Shown: positions 38,582-45,348 of the stretch, piece after piece
Layout: each line of letters begins with the position of its first letter
How positions within the stretch are numbered: the first letter of the stretch is position 1
NCBI RefSeq assembly: GCF_001278055.1
Contig: NZ_CP010802.1
Span: 2,085,504 to 2,149,503 of the forward strand
Direction of reading: 5' to 3'
Source of the DNA: Desulfuromonas soudanensis
GTDB lineage: Bacteria; Desulfobacterota; Desulfuromonadia; Desulfuromonadales; WTL
Length of the DNA: 64,000 bases
The notes under the pieces: generated by a model
What the model saw: only the letters and a program-made list of their open reading frames with translations
What the model was told of the DNA's origin: nothing
Databases searched by the model: none
Made by a program: the position numbers and the translations under genes

Positions 38582-38770
38582 ATGAAAAAATCACTTCTCG
38601 AAACAAATTCCTACCTGAAAGACCCGGAGCAGCGCAAGCGTCTGCTACGACGTTCTCTGGTTTCCTCCTTTGCTATCGAGGGGATAGATCTTAAGGAAGA
38701 AGGGGCTGGCTCCGTGAAAGAAACAGCGCCAGACTTTACTGGCGGCAAGCGCTCAACGTTCTCTCGATAA
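38582..38770 (+). CDS. Small conserved-looking ORF opposite the fic remnant
   Basis: 62 codons (MKKSLLETNSYLKDPEQR...). The segment YLKDPEQRKRLLRRSLVSSFAIEGID looks like a genuine protein block of the kind found in small proteins near fic genes, but the last ~20 codons run antisense into the fic remnant and are probably not original. TATACT lies nine bases before the ATG. It may be a truncated gene. Confidence 0.35.
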   Translation: MKKSLLETNSYLKDPEQRKRLLRRSLVSSFAIEGIDLKEEGAGSVKETAPDFTGGKRSTFSR

Positions 38771-39018
38771 CCCCGCTGAATATCCTTTCCATCGGTTTGT
38801 AATTCCGGTCCATCCCCTCTTGTACTGCAACGAAATATTCCTCCCTTTTTTCGCCCCCCAAGTCCGAAAAATCGAGGGGCGGCAGCCCCGCCTGAAGCGC
38901 CATCAGTACCGCCGCCAGCCGCGCAATCCTTCCGTTGCCTTCCCGACAGGACCGTGCCGCCAGAGCCGGACTCGTACTGGTCTTCTTGAAGTTGCGAAGT
39001 ATCATAACGGTCAATCAT
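38736..39018 (-). pseudogene. fic-family gene with large internal deletion
   Basis: The start (ATG 39018: MIDRYDTSQLQEDQYESGSGG) matches the N-terminus of Fic cell-filamentation proteins, and the end, in another frame, carries the Fic core REGNGRIARL followed by a helical tail to the stop at 38736. The catalytic His of HPFxxGNGR and all sequence between are missing, so about 100-150 codons were deleted with a frame change near 38943-38950. The start overlaps the DUF6933 stop (ATGA), so the two genes were translationally coupled. Confidence 0.7.
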
Positions 39019-39536
39019 CGGTCCTTGCCACCGAGATCATGAATGCGCCCAAGCATCTCCTTCGCAGGGAAAAAGTATTTCCCCTTCACCGATGTCAGAC
39101 GCTCGTTCAGTTCGAGGGCAACGGCCACCGGGTTGCAGTCCAGAACATGCAGATCTTGAATCAGCCAGCTCAGGTCAATATCAGCCGTTCGCAGCGAACC
39201 GAGAACGGAGCGATTCGTATTTCGGTCAAACTGAACCGGCCCCAGGGCCAGGGTCAGCCGCCCGAGAAGCGTTGGCGGTACATTCAATGCGATCAGCGTC
39301 GCCAGGAACAGTTCGCGGTGCAACCGGCCCAATTCGGCGAAATCGGCCTTGACCAGTCCCGCCAGGAAGAGGCAGTAGCGGCTGGCATCGTGGCAGAACA
39401 TCACGCACTGTCGACGGTCATAGGTGTAGAGGTGGGCATGCCAGCTCCCCAGAGGACTGTTTTCGGCAAGCGGCGCAGCCGAAACATCGGGTAATTTAGC
39501 CGCCAGTTTTTGGGTGCAGTGGATGATCATAGTCAC
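39015..39536 (-). CDS. DUF6933-like protein upstream of fic remnant
   Basis: 173 residues, complete. MIIHCTQKLAAKLPDVSAAPL and GSWHAHLYTYDRRQCVMFCHDASRY resemble the DUF6933 family, often found in accessory regions. It is in an ATGA overlap with the fic remnant, which suggests a two-gene module in which Fic would be the toxin; that partner role is inference. Confidence 0.7.
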   Translation of the reverse strand: MTMIIHCTQKLAAKLPDVSAAPLAENSPLGSWHAHLYTYDRRQCVMFCHDASRYCLFLAGLVKADFAELGRLHRELFLATLIALNVPPTLLGRLTLALGPVQFDRNTNRSVLGSLRTADIDLSWLIQDLHVLDCNPVAVALELNERLTSVKGKYFFPAKEMLGRIHDLGGKDR

Positions 39537-39703
39537 CGGACGATGCGTGTTGGTTCAGCACGAGCCAAACCTTCGATTTACAGGCCCGTTTTTAGGTGGG
39601 CAAAACAGGCACTTTGTTTTTTAATTTAAGACACTTAGCAATGTCCTGCCCCGAACATCATAGAACGTTCCTTAGGGACTGGCTACTTTTTGCAGTTTAA
39701 AAA

Positions 39704-39749
39704 GTTGCCTGTCCCTCTCCCACCAAGTTGCCTGTCCCTCTCCCACCAA
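39704..39749. repeat. Tandem 23-base direct repeat
   Basis: Two identical 23-base units (39704-39726 and 39727-39749) with a third partial copy at 39766-39780, all containing GTTGCCTGTCCCTC. They lie downstream of the in-frame-TGA gene. The sequence type (GGGACAGG) is common in multicopy intergenic elements. Confidence 0.75.
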
Positions 39750-39783
39750 CAGCCAATCAAACATTAAAAGTTGCCTGTCCTCC

Positions 39784-39975
39784 TCACGAACCTGGCGGCG
39801 ACTCCCCCGGCATGGCACCAAGCACCAGCCCGACAAGACAACCAAACAAGGCCCCTGACCAGGGACCGGCCAACGCGCCTCAGGTCCCGCCCACGCACTG
39901 GCCCAGATAACCGAGGCCGGCACCGGCAATTGCGCCGATCCCGGCAAAGATGACGATTTTCAGTAGTTTATGCAT
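39784..39975 (-). CDS. Candidate selenoprotein: small DUF6132-like membrane protein with in-frame TGA
   Basis: ATG 39975 (AAGGAA seven bases upstream) opens a frame MHKLLKIVIFAGIGAIAGAG with a glycine-zipper TM helix, then QCVGGT followed by TGA at 39880-39882. Reading on, the same frame gives GALAGPWSGALFGCLVGLVLGAMPG, a second TM helix, to a TGA at 39784. The spacing GT-(C)-5-P-6-G-3-G agrees with the motif I recall for DUF6132 (GTCPxTxNP), with TGA in place of the conserved Cys. Just after the TGA, GGUCCCU/AGGGGCC forms a 7-bp stem with loop GGUC, at a distance typical for bacterial SECIS. Without readthrough the product is a 31-residue peptide. Selenocysteine genes are not in the window. 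Confidence 0.6.
39850..39867 (-). promoter_or_regulatory. Candidate bacterial SECIS hairpin
   Basis: On the minus strand GGTCCCT pairs with AGGGGCC (one G-T pair) around a GGTC tetraloop. The loop starts 20 bases after the in-frame TGA at 39880-39882. The E. coli fdhF SECIS also has a GGUC loop, 18 bases after its UGA. Confidence 0.55.
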
Positions 39976-40083
39976 GATGGTTATTCCTTTTGAAACGAAA
40001 GCAGAAAAGAAATCTGGGGGCGGGCCAGCCTAACTCTGATATGCCAAACACAAACTGTCATAAAAAACCGATGAGACCGGCGC

Positions 40084-41571
40084 TCAACCTTCCTCCACAA
40101 TTTCTTCCCCCAAATCCTCCGCAATCAACCGAAACTGCTCCAACGCCGCCTGTAAATCCTCGACGATCTCCGCCGCCAGGATGCCCGGTGCCGGCAGATT
40201 GTCCGAATCCTCCAGCGAGTCGTCCTTGAGCCAGAAGATGTCGAGGCTGGCCTTGTCGCGGGCGACGAGGTCGGCGTAGTCGTAGCCGCGCCAGCGGCCG
40301 GCGGGGTTTTCGGCGCTCCAGGTGGAGGTGCGGGGCTTGGCGTAGAGCTGGACGAATTCGTCGAGATCGCTGCGTTTGAGCGGGTTGGTTTTTAGGGTGA
40401 AATGGACGTTGGTGCGCAGGTCGTAGATCCAGAGCCTGCGGGTCCATGGTGTTTCGCTGGCCGGCTTGCGCTCGAAGAAGAGCACATTCGCCTTCACCCC
40501 CTGGGCGTAGAAGAGGCCGGTGGGCAGGCGCAGCAGGGTGTGGACGTCGCAATCGTGCAGCAGTTTGCGGCGGATGGTCTCCCCTGCCCCGCCTTCGAAG
40601 AGGACGTTGTCCGGCACGACCACAGCGGCGCGGCCATTCTGCTTGAGCAACGTCTTGACGTGCTGCATGAAGTTGAGCTGCTTGTTCGAGGTGGTGGCCC
40701 AGAAGTCGTCACGCTCGATGGTCTCGGTTTCGCGGGCGATCTTGCCGTCTTCGGCGACGATGGTGGTGCTGCTCTTCTTGCCGAAGGGGGGATTGGTGAG
40801 GATGATGTCGAATCGCTCGCCCGGATCGGCGGCCAGCGAATCGGCGACCGTGAGCGGCAGGTCGCTTTCGAGACCACTGATACCGTGCAGCATCAGGTTC
40901 ATGGCACAGAGTCGCGCCGTCGCCTGCACCAGTTCCCACCCCTTGAACGTCCCTTCTTTGAGGGCCTTGAGCTCGACCTTGGTCATGTGCGGATGGTTTT
41001 TGATCAAAGAGTCGTGGGCGGCAAGGAGAAATCCGCCGGTGCCGCAGGCCGGGTCGCAGATATTTTCCCCCGGCTTGGGGGCAATTACATCGACGATCGC
41101 CTGGATCAGCGGCCGCGGAGTGAAGTACTGCCCGGCGCCGCTCTTGGTGTCCTGGGCGTTCTTCTCCAGCAGCCCCTCGTAGGCGTCCCCCTTGACGTCG
41201 GCGCTCATCACCGACCAGTTTTCCTTGTCGATGAGATCAACAATCAGGCGGCGCAGCTTGGCCGGGTCCTGGAACTTGTTCTGCGACTTGCTGAAGATCA
41301 GCCCGAGCAGTCCTTTCTCGTTGCCGAGGTTCTCCAGGGTGTGGCGGTAGTGATCGAAGAGCTCGTCGCCATCTTTCTTCACCAGCGTCGGCCAGCTATA
41401 GGCGCCCGGGACGGTGCTCGGCTGGCTGTAGGGCGGCTTGGTGCGCTCGTCGGCCATCTTGAGGAAGAGGAGATAGGTGAGCTGTTCGACGTAGTCGCCG
41501 TAGCTCATGCCGTCGTCGCGGAGGACGTTGCAGAAGTTCCAGAGTTTGCTGACAATTGCGGCTGGGGTCAT
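40084..41571 (-). CDS. hsdM: Type I restriction-modification methyltransferase subunit
   Basis: 495 residues. SAM motif DPACGTGGFLLAAH (~173-186) and the N6-adenine methylase motif TNPPFGKKS (~259-267) are clear, with an HsdM N-domain at the start. It methylates adenine in the target set by HsdS. It is the last gene of hsdR-(RAYT)-hsdS-rhuM-hsdM on the minus strand and starts five bases after the RhuM-Fic stop. Confidence 0.95.
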   Translation of the reverse strand: MTPAAIVSKLWNFCNVLRDDGMSYGDYVEQLTYLLFLKMADERTKPPYSQPSTVPGAYSWPTLVKKDGDELFDHYRHTLENLGNEKGLLGLIFSKSQNKFQDPAKLRRLIVDLIDKENWSVMSADVKGDAYEGLLEKNAQDTKSGAGQYFTPRPLIQAIVDVIAPKPGENICDPACGTGGFLLAAHDSLIKNHPHMTKVELKALKEGTFKGWELVQATARLCAMNLMLHGISGLESDLPLTVADSLAADPGERFDIILTNPPFGKKSSTTIVAEDGKIARETETIERDDFWATTSNKQLNFMQHVKTLLKQNGRAAVVVPDNVLFEGGAGETIRRKLLHDCDVHTLLRLPTGLFYAQGVKANVLFFERKPASETPWTRRLWIYDLRTNVHFTLKTNPLKRSDLDEFVQLYAKPRTSTWSAENPAGRWRGYDYADLVARDKASLDIFWLKDDSLEDSDNLPAPGILAAEIVEDLQAALEQFRLIAEDLGEEIVEEG

Positions 41572-41576
41572 GATGG

Positions 41577-42572
41577 TTAGTCGTTGCTCCGGTTGATCAG
41601 GTTGACGATGACTTTGACAATGGTTTCTTTCTCTTCGGGGCGACTCTCGGCAATCAAAAGAGTGAGCGCCACCAGGGCGTTGTCGGCGAGGCGCTTGGAA
41701 CCATCGGGGCGATAGAGGATGGCGTTGCCGGCGAGAAAGTAGATGAACAGCGCGGCGGCGATGCGCTTGTTGCCGTCGCTGAAGGCGTGATTCTTGACGA
41801 CGAAATAGAGTAGATTGGCCGCCTTCTCTTCGACACTGGGGTAGAGCTCTTTGCCGTCGAAGGTCTGGTAGATGGTGCCGAGGGCGCTCTTGAAACCCTG
41901 ATCCTTCTCGATACCGAACAGCCCGTCGAACTCCCCCTTCATCGCCTGAACGAGTCCAATCGCCTCCTCATAGCCGATGACGCGCAACGCTCTGCGGGTC
42001 GTCTCCTCGATGGTCAGTGTGCCGTGGTCGTAACGGTCAAGGGTGGCCAGGGCGTAGGCGTAATCATTGATCACCCGCAGCACGTCCTTGCCGGTCTCGG
42101 TCAATAGTTCCTGTGTGGTCAGGGTGCGGGCCAGCAGGTCGACGGTCTGCTGCATCTCCCGAAGCTTCGCCGTCTCCTCGCGCAGACGCTGCTCGTGGAT
42201 GGTGTAGCCCTTGACCAGATGGTCGCGCAGCACGCGTGTGGCCCATTGGCGGAATTGAGTGCCGCGCTTCGATTTGACCCGGTAGCCGACGGAGATGATG
42301 ACATCGAGATTGTAATATTGTGTCTGGTAGGTCTTCCCGTCACCGGCAGTATGTGCATGTTTTGCACATACTGCCATTTCGTCCAATTCTCCTTCGCGAA
42401 AAACATTGCGTAGATGCTTGGTGACGACCGATCGTTCACGCTCAAAGAGCTTGGCCATCTGATCCTGAGTCAACCAGACGGTCTCGTGGTCAAGCTGAAC
42501 TTCCAAACGGGTTTTGCCATCCTCGGCCTGGAATAGAACAAATTCACCGCCGCCATGCTCTTCTGATTTCAT
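41577..42572 (-). CDS. RhuM-family protein with C-terminal Fic/Doc domain
   Basis: 331 residues. The N-terminal ~140 residues match RhuM (VWLTQDQMAKLFERERSVVTKHLRNVF, YYNLDVIISVGYRV, FRQWATRVLRDHLVKGY). The C-terminal half ends in a Fic/Doc core with HAFSDGNKR at 262-270. Fic enzymes transfer AMP or phosphate to proteins. RhuM genes are often inside type I R-M operons; the reason is unknown. Its start overlaps the hsdS stop (ATGA), so it belongs to the hsd operon. Confidence 0.88.
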   Translation of the reverse strand: MKSEEHGGGEFVLFQAEDGKTRLEVQLDHETVWLTQDQMAKLFERERSVVTKHLRNVFREGELDEMAVCAKHAHTAGDGKTYQTQYYNLDVIISVGYRVKSKRGTQFRQWATRVLRDHLVKGYTIHEQRLREETAKLREMQQTVDLLARTLTTQELLTETGKDVLRVINDYAYALATLDRYDHGTLTIEETTRRALRVIGYEEAIGLVQAMKGEFDGLFGIEKDQGFKSALGTIYQTFDGKELYPSVEEKAANLLYFVVKNHAFSDGNKRIAAALFIYFLAGNAILYRPDGSKRLADNALVALTLLIAESRPEEKETIVKVIVNLINRSND

Positions 42573-44386
42573 CCTCCCCTCCCAGTTCCGACTAGAACAT
42601 ACCGCGCCCCGCGCTTCTCCCCCGTCTGCCGGACCTTTCCAGTCCGTTTCAGATCCTGAATCGCCGCATTCCAGCGACCGGCGGAAAGACCAAGGGGATC
42701 GGCAAGCTCGACGCGGGCATATTCGCGGCCCGGTTGCATGCGGGCGAGGATGGCGGCGGTGACATCGTCGAGGCAGGTGAAAGCGTCGGATTGATGTAGG
42801 GGCGCAATTGATTGCGCCCGCCCTGATGGTTCGGGTTCGGTTTTACGCGATTGTACAGGCGCTGTTTTGGGCGCGATGAATCGCGCCCCTACGGCGTTCC
42901 GTATGCGTTCGAGCAGCACGCTGGCCGGTTCATCGTTGGGGTCCTGGGGGACGAGTTGTCCGGAGAAGGCTTGTTTGAGGATTGATTGGCGCAGGCGGAC
43001 AGCACGAGTCAATTGTGCCTCTAATTGATTTTCAGCTACTTCGACAACCGATAATTGTTGCTCTATTTTGAAAACAATGACCTCAAGTTCAGCCGATGGA
43101 GCTAAAGGAAATACATAGGATTTGATATCGCCTAAATTGATATGTGGATGTGCTGAACCAGTTGCAGCCCTCTCGGCTTGCGTGCGCACAAATGAGCCAT
43201 TCAGTACATGGAGGAAATATTTACTAGAAACACGTTTATCTGGGCGAAACAGGCACATCCCCTGGGAGAGGCATAGTTTTACCGTGGCAGGCAATTCAAC
43301 TCCCCAGCCAAAGCTCAACTCCCTGCTATAGACAATATCGCCAGCCTGCGGTTCATGTCTTACGCTCTGAATAACAAACTCAGCGTCTGGAACTAAGGCA
43401 GCGCTCTCCAAATTTAATTTTCCATTAACAACATCTCTTGGTCGAAGTGCAGGATAACCAGCATCGGAATATTTGGGCGTTCGATGCGCACTATCAACAA
43501 AAAGTGGACATAGTTGATCCAACGTCGCCCACACCCACCCCGCCGGCAATTCCGGCAACCCGCTCGTATCCGGCCCGACCGGCTCCTTGTACTTCCCCTT
43601 CCCCGCCGCCTTGCGCCGCTCGGCCAGAATCCGCTCCAGCAGTTCGGCCCCGGTTTCGATTGGTTTCGTAGGGGCGCGATTCATCGCGCCCTGATTCTTC
43701 GCGCCCTGATTGTCGTATTCTGCCAATGATTGGGCGCGATGAATCGCGCCCCTACGCCATTCTTCCGTCAATTTTCCTTCGACGGCGGCCTTGAGGACGG
43801 CAGCTTTGTAGCGCTTGAGGTTGGACTTGACGCGCTTGAGGTTGGCGACGGCTTCGTCGAGGCGGGAGAATTGCTTTTCGATCTCCGCGACGATGCGGGT
43901 TTGAACTTCGGTTGAGAAAAGGGGAATCTGGAACCTCAACAGTTCTTTGGTCTCAATGCTGTTGACGGTCGTTCCCTGCTTGCTGCATTGGTGCAGGATT
44001 TCACGGCTAAAAGACCGTAGAGCAAAGGCAACAAACCTAGGGTCAACACCCTCGCTCGGCACAAGTGCCTTTAGGTCTTGATTGATCGTGACAGGCACAT
44101 CCGTGACTGCCACCGGGAAGGTATGCCGCAAAATTCCGCTTCGGGTAACGACAAGCACTGAGCCAGGCGGGAGAAGGTTGGTGGCCGATTCCTTAATTGC
44201 TTTTTCGGTAATGGTATCTTCAGCCCCGCTGATGTGTTCCACCTTCATATCCTTCGGCGAAACCCAGGGGATCGTCCCATTTTTCCAATAGGTCGATACC
44301 TGCTTTGAAGGAGTGCCACCGCCACACCAAACACCAAGGTCTTTCAGGGGAATCAGGCAAATCTCTTCATTTTTTAAATTTCTCAC
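42569..44386 (-). CDS. hsdS: Type I restriction-modification specificity subunit, with in-frame REP insertions
   Basis: 605 residues, longer than the usual 400-480. Two target-recognition domains are visible, each ending in a conserved helical segment (RLDEAVANLKRVKSNLKRYKAAVLKAA; QLTRAVRLRQSILKQAFSGQL in substance). Between TEEWR and ETGAELLERIL the family is interrupted by ~33 residues translated from REP palindromes (43668-43755: GAIHRA, GAMNRAPT). A second pair (42796-42892: VGARFIAP, RAQSIAP) sits after the second domain, ahead of an extra ~70-residue tail that resembles a winged-helix. All frames are kept. Confidence 0.9.
   Translation of the reverse strand: MRNLKNEEICLIPLKDLGVWCGGGTPSKQVSTYWKNGTIPWVSPKDMKVEHISGAEDTITEKAIKESATNLLPPGSVLVVTRSGILRHTFPVAVTDVPVTINQDLKALVPSEGVDPRFVAFALRSFSREILHQCSKQGTTVNSIETKELLRFQIPLFSTEVQTRIVAEIEKQFSRLDEAVANLKRVKSNLKRYKAAVLKAAVEGKLTEEWRRGAIHRAQSLAEYDNQGAKNQGAMNRAPTKPIETGAELLERILAERRKAAGKGKYKEPVGPDTSGLPELPAGWVWATLDQLCPLFVDSAHRTPKYSDAGYPALRPRDVVNGKLNLESAALVPDAEFVIQSVRHEPQAGDIVYSRELSFGWGVELPATVKLCLSQGMCLFRPDKRVSSKYFLHVLNGSFVRTQAERAATGSAHPHINLGDIKSYVFPLAPSAELEVIVFKIEQQLSVVEVAENQLEAQLTRAVRLRQSILKQAFSGQLVPQDPNDEPASVLLERIRNAVGARFIAPKTAPVQSRKTEPEPSGRAQSIAPLHQSDAFTCLDDVTAAILARMQPGREYARVELADPLGLSAGRWNAAIQDLKRTGKVRQTGEKRGARYVLVGTGRGG
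42796..42892. repeat. Pair of REP palindromes inside hsdS 3' part
   Basis: Two 24-base palindromic units in opposite orientation (42796-42819, a GCAATTGATTGC variant, and 42869-42892, GCGATGAATCGC core) separated by 49 bases. Both are translated in frame. Confidence 0.9.
43668..43755. repeat. REP cluster inside hsdS central linker
   Basis: A full unit at 43668-43691, a partial unit just after, and an inverted full unit at 43732-43755. They fall in the linker between the two recognition domains. Confidence 0.9.
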
Positions 44387-44417
44387 GCCTTCAACACCTC
44401 ATTCCAACAACGATTTC

Positions 44418-44486
44418 GTAGGGGCGCGATTCATCGCGCCCGATTGTTTGATTCGATAATCAGGGCGCGATAAATCGCGCCCCTAC
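44418..44486. repeat. REP pair between transposase and hsdS
   Basis: Inverted units at 44418-44441 and 44463-44486 separated by 21 bases (REPIN-like). The second overlaps the last codon region of the transposase gene. Confidence 0.9.
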
Positions 44487-45109
44487 ACCCGTGACGGGTG
44501 GTTTTCGTCTTCGGCCCATTTTGCCGGGTTGTCGGCGATGTATTGCCGAATCGCGGCCAATTCCCGTTCGTCGCGAATCACCCGCTCGTAATAATTGCGC
44601 TGCCAGACCGGTACGCCGGGGGTGTTGCGGGATATATTGATGGCATGGGTGCAACGCGCCTTAAACGCCCGCACGATTTCACCAACCGTAGGGGCGCGAT
44701 TCATCGCGCCCTGATTCATCGCGCCCTGATTCATCGCGCCCTGATTCATCGCGCCCTGATTGTCGGGTTTTGCCTGATTATCCGGTGTGACAGGACCGGG
44801 CGCGATGAATCGCGCCCCTACGCCCTGACCAAAACCGGGGTCATTGATCACGATGATACTGTGGATGTGGTTCGGCATGGCCACGAAAACATCCAATTCA
44901 ACCGGTGGATAATGTCCAGGCAAACCATCCCAACATTCCAGAACGATCCGCCCCATATCGTTCAACCGCACCGTCCCGTCGACAATATCCGCGAACAGGC
45001 ACTCCCGCTGCCATGCGCATATCGTCACGAAATACGCCCCGGCGCGGGAATAATCGTAATCCCGCAACCGGATTGACCGCCGATGATGGATCTCCGGATT
45101 GAATACCAT
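44483..45109 (-). mobile_element. REP-associated tyrosine transposase (RAYT, IS200/IS605-like)
   Basis: 208 residues of the Y1/TnpA-REP family: YDYSRAGAYFVTICAWQREC near the start, HUH-type metal site in MPNHIHSIIVI (His81, His83) and the catalytic Tyr in RNYYERVIRDERELAAI (173/174). Between residues ~97 and 141 it carries its own REP repeats in frame, read as VGARFIAP and four GAMN(Q/R) pentapeptides. RAYTs cut and move REP palindromes like those around it. It separates hsdR from hsdS. The insert lies after the HUH loop, where it may be tolerated. Confidence 0.88.
44688..44821. repeat. REP array inside the RAYT gene
   Basis: A full unit at 44688-44711 followed by three more 15-base tandem copies of the half-unit (TGATTCATCGCGCCC) to 44756, then an inverted unit at 44798-44821. 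The 15-base period keeps the frame. Confidence 0.9.
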
Positions 45110-45117
45110 CCCCCCTC

Positions 45118-45348
45118 CGTAGGGGCGCGATTCATCGCGCCCTGATCATCCGCCCTGATTCATCGCGCCCTGATTCATCCCGCTCCGGTGTTTTGGGACC
45201 AACCGGGCGCGATGAATCGCGCCCCTACGGGTCATACCGCCCCGGTGTCCATGGACCAGACGGGCGCGATGAATCGCGCCCCTACGGGTCATACCGCCCC
45301 GGTGTCCTTGGACCAACCGGGCGCGATGAATCGCGCCCCTACGGGTCA
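45118..45348. repeat. REP array with 57-base tandem repeats at hsdR 3' end
   Basis: Degenerate half-units at 45118-45175, then three inverted units at 45205-45228, 45262-45285 and 45319-45342, one every 57 bases. Each is followed by nearly the same spacer. The hsdR stop codon (45346-45348) lies at the edge of the array. Confidence 0.88.

Noticed and set aside
39672-39947. 91-codon minus-strand frame over the TGA-containing gene
   Set aside because: Its product is Pro/Arg/Trp-rich without motifs, runs into the 23-base repeats and has no Shine-Dalgarno; the overlapping frame from 39975 has TM helices and a Shine-Dalgarno.
45188-45348. CRISPR-like array
   Set aside because: Spacers are nearly identical to each other and the repeats are REP palindromes; no cas genes are present.
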